From: CAZAFL01 sp964484465
GTDB taxonomy: Bacteria; Bacteroidota; Ignavibacteria; UBA10030; SZUA-254
Direction of reading: 5' to 3'
Assembly: GCA_964484465.1 (NCBI GenBank)
Contig: CAZAFL010000052.1
Span: forward strand, 1 to 10,398
Length of the DNA: 10,398 bases
Numbering within the stretch: the first letter of the stretch is position 1; every line of letters begins with the position of its first letter. The position numbers and the translations under genes are program-made. Below the pieces are notes generated by a model that saw only the letters and a list, made by a program, of their open reading frames with translations, did no database searches and had not been told where the DNA came from. Positions 6,569 to 10,398 of the stretch are shown here, one piece after another.

Positions 6569-8197
6569 TTACTTAATCGCAGATACCGATTGGTGAACGA
6601 TGTGTTCTGGAAGCGAATCAGTTGCGGGCTTCAACTCAACGGAAACCGTTTGCCCGTTTCTTTCTACCTCCGTCTTAAGATATCCATTCTGATCATGAAA
6701 AAGCGCTCCTTCCGGAAGCCAGTGCAACAAAAAGCCCAAATCGCGTTTCAGCTGGTCCGAATAAAAGCCCGGAAGCTTCGTTGTTTCCAGCTCGAAATAT
6801 CCTCTGAACTCCGGCTCCGTCCTAAGTCTACGCAACACTTCCTTGTTATACTTGATTCGGCCGAATCCCTCAGAGGATATCGCGCGCACGACATTCATCC
6901 AACGCGGGATGAACATGTTCGTTGCCCGCAGCCGGTTGAAAATCGCCCTCGCGGAAAAGGTGTACTTGCCCAGATCGATGACGTGGGAATAAAAATCAGG
7001 CCAGGTGAAGTTTCTCGGTATAATATTCATTGCCCTGTTATTATCCAGAAAATGGAATGGAAAGGGCAGAACGCGCCCGTCGCGCTGGTATTCCAGATTT
7101 AAGGGCGCCGCTTCCCCAAATGCGGAAAGGAGCGAATAGCCGGGGAACGCGCCCGGGGTCATGTCGACAAAACGCTTTGTGAGCTCAAACGGTTCCGGTC
7201 CTTCGTCTACATCAAGCCCCAGCACAAAGTTTGTCTGAACGTAAGGGATGTGCCGCAAAAGCATATTCACATGGTCAGAGACCTGCTTCACCTTGTCCAT
7301 ACCAGTGGTTCTTCCGGTTTTCGATTTATCTCCCAGTGAGAACCACGACTCTATTCCCGGCAATAAAGCGCGGAACCCGTTTCGTTGAAGCCGTTTCACA
7401 TTCTTTTCAGAAAGAAGCGAAAGGCTGCTCTCGGCAATGAAGTCAATGCTCCCCGGACGAATTACTTCTTCGATTGCATCCATGGTCTCGTTGAACCGGA
7501 CGCCAAAATTCGGATCGTGCCATCCCACGAGCGGGCGTTTAAATTTTCTCAGCAAGAAAACAAGGTCATTCCGCATAACATCGAATTCCAGTGCTTGGTA
7601 CGGGACTGTTGAATCGATGCAGAAGGCACAGGTATATGGGCAGCCGAGGCTTCCGAGCATTGGCACAAGTTTTATGAACGGGGCCTTCCTGAGTGTCGGC
7701 TCGATGAACTTCCATCGCTCTTCAACCCCCGGGAGCAATGTGGGTTGTTGCGATGCTGAAATCCGGACGCCTCTAGGGCGGTGCTGAGAGCAGTCCTGCA
7801 ATACGTTGCAAATGATTTTCTTGTCAGTAAATCCGAGAACATAATCAAAATATTTTGCCGCGTCCTCCGGGTAACACCGAGCGTGCGGCCCTCCGAGAAC
7901 TGTCACTGCGCCGCGGGATCTGTAAAGATTGCTCAGCGCATAAGCGGTTTGTGCAGCCTCAGTGAACGCGCCGATAAAGACGAGGTCCAGATTTCGGGGT
8001 AACGCAGTCTGCAAATCCTCAAATCCTGTATAGCAAACGAACGTTACGTCATGCCCCTGTTCCTCACACCAGAGGGCAACGACCTGAGGCATGATGCTCG
8101 CAAGATTTGCATTCATTACTCGGGCAAATAGCGCCCGGGTCGGCCCCTTCGTTACAAGGTCGATGATTCCAACGTGGAGTCTTCGCATCGTTCTCAT
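6569..8197 (-). CDS. B12-binding-type radical SAM protein of unknown substrate
   Basis: A 542-aa protein with the class-B layout: an N-terminal cobalamin-binding-like domain (~7-135), a radical SAM domain (~165-400), and a ~140-residue C-terminal extension I do not recognise. The N-terminal domain shows NLDLVFIGAFTEAA and AVTVLGGPHARCYPEDA, typical of BchE/HpnJ-like proteins, but no DxHxxG, so any cobalamin would lack the histidine lower ligand. The 4Fe-4S ligands are C176, C180 and C183 in LGCPYTCAFC, the canonical CX3CX2C. Further landmarks are GWHDPNFGVRF (225-235), IDFIAESS and LLPGIESWF. The family transfers methyl groups to, or rearranges, unactivated carbon; the substrate is unknown, and no biosynthetic partner genes lie nearby. 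ATG 8197 is taken; ATG 8188 (residue 4) is also possible. A weak AGGA lies ~13 nt upstream of 8197. Confidence 0.88.
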   Translation of the reverse strand: MRTMRRLHVGIIDLVTKGPTRALFARVMNANLASIMPQVVALWCEEQGHDVTFVCYTGFEDLQTALPRNLDLVFIGAFTEAAQTAYALSNLYRSRGAVTVLGGPHARCYPEDAAKYFDYVLGFTDKKIICNVLQDCSQHRPRGVRISASQQPTLLPGVEERWKFIEPTLRKAPFIKLVPMLGSLGCPYTCAFCIDSTVPYQALEFDVMRNDLVFLLRKFKRPLVGWHDPNFGVRFNETMDAIEEVIRPGSIDFIAESSLSLLSEKNVKRLQRNGFRALLPGIESWFSLGDKSKTGRTTGMDKVKQVSDHVNMLLRHIPYVQTNFVLGLDVDEGPEPFELTKRFVDMTPGAFPGYSLLSAFGEAAPLNLEYQRDGRVLPFPFHFLDNNRAMNIIPRNFTWPDFYSHVIDLGKYTFSARAIFNRLRATNMFIPRWMNVVRAISSEGFGRIKYNKEVLRRLRTEPEFRGYFELETTKLPGFYSDQLKRDLGFLLHWLPEGALFHDQNGYLKTEVERNGQTVSVELKPATDSLPEHIVHQSVSAIK

Positions 8198-8520
8198 TGT
8201 TCGTATGTTTCCTAAGTTGTTGGCACTTTACTGCCTCGATATTGAACTTGAATGAGAGTTTACAAATTCGTTTCCAACGTGATCCGACAATCCATTCAAT
8301 GTCTCATGAATCAAGCGGTGGCGCATATCAGAGAGAAGCACGCATGACCGCATTTTTGTATCCTTTCTCTTCGCTCAAATGCCATTGGGGCAGAAAATCT
8401 TCTTCACGATCCTTTAAGGGACTCGGTGAACTTAATCAATCTTGGCCCTAATATCAACAGTCGAGCGAAATCTCGGTTTATGAGTGTACGGACGACCCAC
8501 ATTGAAAATCTGAGACTCTT
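8198..8520. other. Gene-free stretch upstream of the radical SAM gene
   Basis: I find no ORF with recognisable protein character on either strand and no RNA gene. It should contain the radical SAM promoter (- strand), but I see no convincing TTTG/TAnnTTTG pair. A TTGAAAATC at 8502-8510 is a third copy of the sequence in the arms of the hairpin just to the right. Confidence 0.5.
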
Positions 8521-8576
8521 AGCTCTGTTTGACCAGGTTGAAAATCCTATAAGGATTTTCAACCTGCCGAAGAGCT
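8521..8576. repeat. Long perfect hairpin (15-bp stem, 3-nt loop) with outer arms
   Basis: CAGGTTGAAAATCCT (8534-8548), ATA, then AGGATTTTCAACCTG (8552-8566) is a perfect 15-bp stem. Outer arms AGCTCT (8521-8526) and AGAGCT (8571-8576) extend it across an asymmetric internal loop. No T-run follows on either strand. Its right edge coincides with the first recognisable codons of the comM relic. It could be a stem-loop terminator, an extragenic palindrome of a genome-wide family, or the footprint of a lost mobile element. Confidence 0.75.
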
Positions 8577-9051
8577 CCCCCCTCGGTCGCCGAACACAAT
8601 CTCCCAGATGGTAATACCTGAGGTGGTTGCGTTTACCATAAGCGCAAAATTGATCGGACGCAACCCTGTTTGTGGGGAATTTTTCCGATCCGTCAAAAGA
8701 GTGCACGTGCCCACCCGCGCAAATCCAGAAGTACGTGCCGACAATACGGACCGTTATTGGATCGAATCGGCCCTCACGTTGACATTCCCGTTGTGAAGTA
8801 TAAGGAACTCAGGAGCAAAGCAACGGGCGAAACTTCTCAGAAGATTCGTGAGCGTGCGATTGCTGCTCGGGACATTCAGGTGAAATGGTTTTCCAGGCGG
8901 AAAGAAATGTATCGCAACGCAGAGATGCAGTCGAAGGATATTCAGAACTATTGCAGGCCCGATTCGACTGAAGAACAGCCTTTGAAGATGGCAGTTAGAA
9001 AGCTCGGATCGCGCGCCCGTGAGTCCTGCTTTTGCAAATACTTTGTTGGCG
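8569..9051 (+). pseudogene. comM: comM/yifB relic (Mg-chelatase-like AAA+ ATPase), C-terminal third
   Basis: ComM proteins (~500 aa) are AAA+ ATPases related to magnesium chelatase subunits; ComM acts as a branch-migration helicase in natural transformation. Here only the C-terminal part remains, spread over three frames. At ~8569 EELP recalls the Walker B segment (DELPEF), though this first part is faint. One frame then gives FTISAKLIGRNPVCG (~8626-8676), with the usual residues between TIS and the Asn-Pro motif deleted. The next gives FSDPSKECTCPPAQIQKYV (8681-8737). The third, from 8748, gives GPLLDRIGPHVDIPVVKYK, TGETSQKIRERAIAARDIQ, YRNAEMQSKDIQNYC and LKMAVRKLG. The family's C-terminal ARTIADL is unreadable. 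Walker A and the N-terminal domain are missing, so the locus is dead. It faces, tail to tail, the VOC gene. Confidence 0.85.
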
Positions 9052-9105
9052 ACAGTACTTTCTTATAGATCGTCATTCTTTTGTCCACCAACTATTTTTT
9101 CATAC

Positions 9106-9483
9106 TCACTCGCCGGGTTCCCACAATTGAATTTTGTTTCCCTCAACGTCAATAATGTGAACAAATTTCCCGTATTCATGCGTCTCAATTTTGTCCGCTA
9201 CTGTTACACCTTCTTTTTTAAGTTGTTCGACAAGTTCCACTAAATTCTCCACCCGGTAGTTTATCATAAAGTCCCTGGTTGAAGGTTCGAAGTATTTCGT
9301 CGTTTCGGCAAACGGACTCCATTGCGTAACTCCTTTCTTTGTGCCGTCCGCACCTTCATACCATTCAAACGATACCCCATATGGGCCGGTATCTAACCCA
9401 AGATGCTTCTTATACCATTCATTAACTCTGTTGACGTCTTTGCACTTAAAAAAAATGCCGCCAATGCCTGTTACTTTTTTCAT
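9106..9483 (-). CDS. VOC (glyoxalase/bleomycin-resistance fold) family protein
   Basis: A 125-aa single-module VOC protein. The first half-module is GIGGIFFKCKDVNRVNEWY followed by KKHLGLDTGPYG. The second is FMINYRVENLVELVEQLKK, then VHIIDVEGNKIQLWEP, whose E122 is the usual C-terminal metal-ligand position. VOC proteins are dimeric metal-dependent lyases, isomerases, dioxygenases or drug-binding proteins; nothing here fixes the reaction. Translation starts at ATG 9483 with AGGA at 9496-9493. That AGGA overlaps the end of the preceding 47-aa ORF (stop 9497-9495), so the two are probably translationally coupled. It is the last gene of a three-gene - strand operon. The lower GC here contrasts with the radical SAM and helicase genes. 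Confidence 0.9.
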   Translation of the reverse strand: MKKVTGIGGIFFKCKDVNRVNEWYKKHLGLDTGPYGVSFEWYEGADGTKKGVTQWSPFAETTKYFEPSTRDFMINYRVENLVELVEQLKKEGVTVADKIETHEYGKFVHIIDVEGNKIQLWEPGE

Positions 9484-9494
9484 TTCTATGATTC

Positions 9495-9638
9495 CTATTT
9501 ATTGTTTGTATTTGATTGCAAGAGTAATAGTATCGCGTCGAGCTTTCCGTTGCCTGCCATGCCCCTTCCTTGTCCGAAGGTCCGCGCTTCAAAGTCTACG
9601 GTCAAGTTTGTGATCGATTTTATGTTGTAAACAGTCAT
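9495..9638 (-). CDS. Small 47-aa protein, translationally coupled to the DUF4199 gene
   Basis: The start codon overlaps the DUF4199 stop codon as ATGA (ATG 9638-9636, TGA 9637-9635), and the stop at 9495 lies 11 nt before the VOC ATG. This tight packing is the main evidence that it is translated. The product begins MTVYNIKSITNLTVDFEA and continues with a glycine-rich FGQGRGMAGNGK segment and a hydrophobic LDAILLLLQS before a polar NTNNK end. There is no signal peptide; the hydrophobic stretch is too short for a membrane helix. I do not recognise it. It could be an intact small protein or the start of a longer protein truncated by deletion; the coupling to VOC favours a retained gene. Confidence 0.55.
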   Translation of the reverse strand: MTVYNIKSITNLTVDFEARTFGQGRGMAGNGKLDAILLLLQSNTNNK

Positions 9639-10180
9639 GAAACTTGTGTAGTTTTAGCTGACTTTCTTTTCAAGATGAAGGAGCTTATCAGCGTAACAAC
9701 CAGACCGACAGGTAAAATTTCCGCGTAGGTCATCATCGCATTAAAAAATGGATTTTTATACATCGCGGCAAAGTTTGCCATTTCATTTGCTTGCTTATCG
9801 ATTTCCGCCTGGCTTGCTCCGCTTGCTCTCAACTGATCAATCATGTGAGCGGAATATTTTTCCATAAAATCGGGAATGAAATAATAGTAGTCAATGAGCC
9901 AGGCCGAAACATAAATGGTGGAAGCGATTAAAACAATCATAATCCCTAATTTAAATGCTTTGCCAAAACTGATCACTCCTTCATTGTACTTATTTCTGTA
10001 ATTGCGAATGCCAACAAACACAAGTGAAAAGGCGATGAGCATAGAAGCATACCCGATGAGGAGACTTTTGTTATAATCAAAATTGCCCTCACGATGGCTT
10101 AAGCTGTTCACACTAAACAGCATTAAAATAGTGACAACTATGCCTGCAATAACTCCGTAGATAACAATGTTCTTTTTCAT
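9635..10180 (-). CDS. DUF4199 family integral membrane protein
   Basis: A 181-aa inner-membrane protein with four predicted helices, at about residues 5-25, 38-58, 73-95 and 148-171. Between helices 3 and 4 is a soluble loop of ~50 residues (YYYFIPDFMEKYSAHMIDQL, then GASQAEIDKQANEMA). This architecture and the FGKAFKLGIMI stretch fit DUF4199, a Bacteroidota family without known function. I choose ATG 10180 because AAAGG at 10192-10188 precedes it with an ideal 7-nt spacer; a TTG at 10201 would add seven residues upstream of that site. It is the first gene of the operon with the 47-aa ORF and VOC protein, and lies 105 nt downstream of the LuxR-type regulator's stop. Confidence 0.85.
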   Translation of the reverse strand: MKKNIVIYGVIAGIVVTILMLFSVNSLSHREGNFDYNKSLLIGYASMLIAFSLVFVGIRNYRNKYNEGVISFGKAFKLGIMIVLIASTIYVSAWLIDYYYFIPDFMEKYSAHMIDQLRASGASQAEIDKQANEMANFAAMYKNPFFNAMMTYAEILPVGLVVTLISSFILKRKSAKTTQVS

Positions 10181-10198
10181 TTTAATACCTTTTTGATA

Positions 10199-10206
10199 CA
10201 AATATA
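10199..10206 (-). promoter_or_regulatory. Candidate -7 box of the DUF4199 operon
   Basis: TATATTTG on the - strand fits TAnnTTTG exactly. No clear TTTG is found ~19 nt upstream, which is what one expects of an activator-dependent promoter. The leader would be very short, about 12 nt, with the Shine-Dalgarno close to the transcript's 5' end, which lowers my confidence. Confidence 0.35.
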
Positions 10207-10226
10207 GTTGTTGCCCGGCTCTTTCT

Positions 10227-10284
10227 TCTCATACTTTCGGCCATTTATCTTCTATGACGCATACTGTCATACCAAAGTATGAGA
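10227..10284. repeat. 11-bp inverted repeat and CATAC motif cluster upstream of DUF4199
   Basis: TCTCATACTTT (10227-10237) is repeated perfectly inverted as AAAGTATGAGA (10274-10284). Between them are two more CATAC (10260-10264, 10268-10272), the second forming CATAC-caaa-GTATG with the right arm. Four CATAC/GTATG sites thus fall within 52 bp, just upstream of the candidate DUF4199 promoter and just after the LuxR-type gene. Position suggests operator sites; alternatively the right part is a weak stem-loop at the regulator's 3' end. Confidence 0.5.
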
Positions 10285-10285
10285 T

Positions 10286-10398
10286 TTAAGGAATGAGGCG
10301 GAGGCGTTTTGCTTTATCAATTGCTTGTGTCCGTCTTTTCACGTCTAATTTTACGAAAAGATTTTGGTTGTGCGTTTTAACGGTGCTCAATGAAACAA
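10286..10398 (-). CDS. LuxR-type HTH transcriptional regulator, C-terminus only
   Basis: The - strand frame entering from the right edge encodes the final 36 residues of a LuxR/NarL-type DNA-binding domain and stops at TAA (10288-10286). SLSTVKTHNQNLFVKL is the recognition-helix region, followed by DVKRRTQAIDKAKRLRLIP, the standard closing helix. The sensor or receiver part lies outside the window, so whether this is a two-component response regulator, a MalT-like protein or a solo LuxR cannot be decided. It is the nearest upstream gene to the DUF4199 operon on the same strand and a natural candidate regulator for it. Confidence 0.88.
   Translation of the reverse strand, partial: VSLSTVKTHNQNLFVKLDVKRRTQAIDKAKRLRLIP

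Noticed and set aside
8404..8706. - strand 100-aa ORF crossing the hairpin and comM relic
   Set aside because: It runs through a perfect inverted repeat and antisense to clear comM homology, with no family character.
10181..10201. TTG start at 10201 for the DUF4199 protein
   Set aside because: A good AAAGG site with 7-nt spacing serves ATG 10180 and would fall inside the coding region if TTG were used.
1..10398. CRISPR array, tRNA, rRNA or intact insertion sequence
   Set aside because: I found no regularly spaced repeats, cloverleaf-like sequence, rRNA text or transposase ORF with terminal repeats on either strand.

Overview
The window looks like a piece of a Bacteroidota-type (FCB group) chromosome. 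The indicators are a TonB-dependent receptor with a carboxypeptidase-regulatory-like N-terminal domain and an outer-membrane beta-barrel, a DUF4199 membrane protein, generally weak Shine-Dalgarno sequences, and promoter-like TAnnTTTG boxes. I cannot name the species.

Left part, + strand (1-4400): a secreted protein made of two diverged copies of one ~130-residue domain; a complete 811-aa TonB-dependent outer-membrane receptor; 15 nt later, a GTG-started poly-gamma-glutamate hydrolase family protein; and directly after it the frameshifted C-terminal stump of an amidohydrolase. The last three are tightly packed and look like an operon whose final gene has decayed. Positions 4401-4607 have no gene but carry three inverted repeats.

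Middle, - strand (4608-8197): in transcription order, a B12-binding-type radical SAM protein, a DEAD-box RNA helicase, and a small glycine-rich RRM RNA-binding protein. The helicase and RRM protein make a plausible RNA-remodelling pair. The RRM gene has its own ~220-nt upstream region with a candidate promoter and a 12-bp palindrome.

Gap 8198-9105: no intact gene. Its right half holds a clear comM/yifB (Mg-chelatase-like AAA+ ATPase) pseudogene on the + strand, readable only by moving through all three frames. Its left edge abuts a perfect 15-bp-stem hairpin.

Right part, - strand (9106-10398), visibly more AT-rich: the end of a LuxR-type regulator, an 11-bp inverted repeat within a cluster of CATAC motifs, and a compact three-gene operon. 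The operon is DUF4199 membrane protein, a 47-aa ORF sharing an ATGA overlap with it, and a VOC/glyoxalase-fold protein 11 nt further on.

The items most worth following up are the unrecognised two-domain secreted protein, the receptor plus gamma-PGA hydrolase pairing, the two gene relics, the 47-aa coupled ORF, and the CATAC cluster in front of the DUF4199 operon. I saw no clear evidence of a defence system, CRISPR array or intact mobile element.
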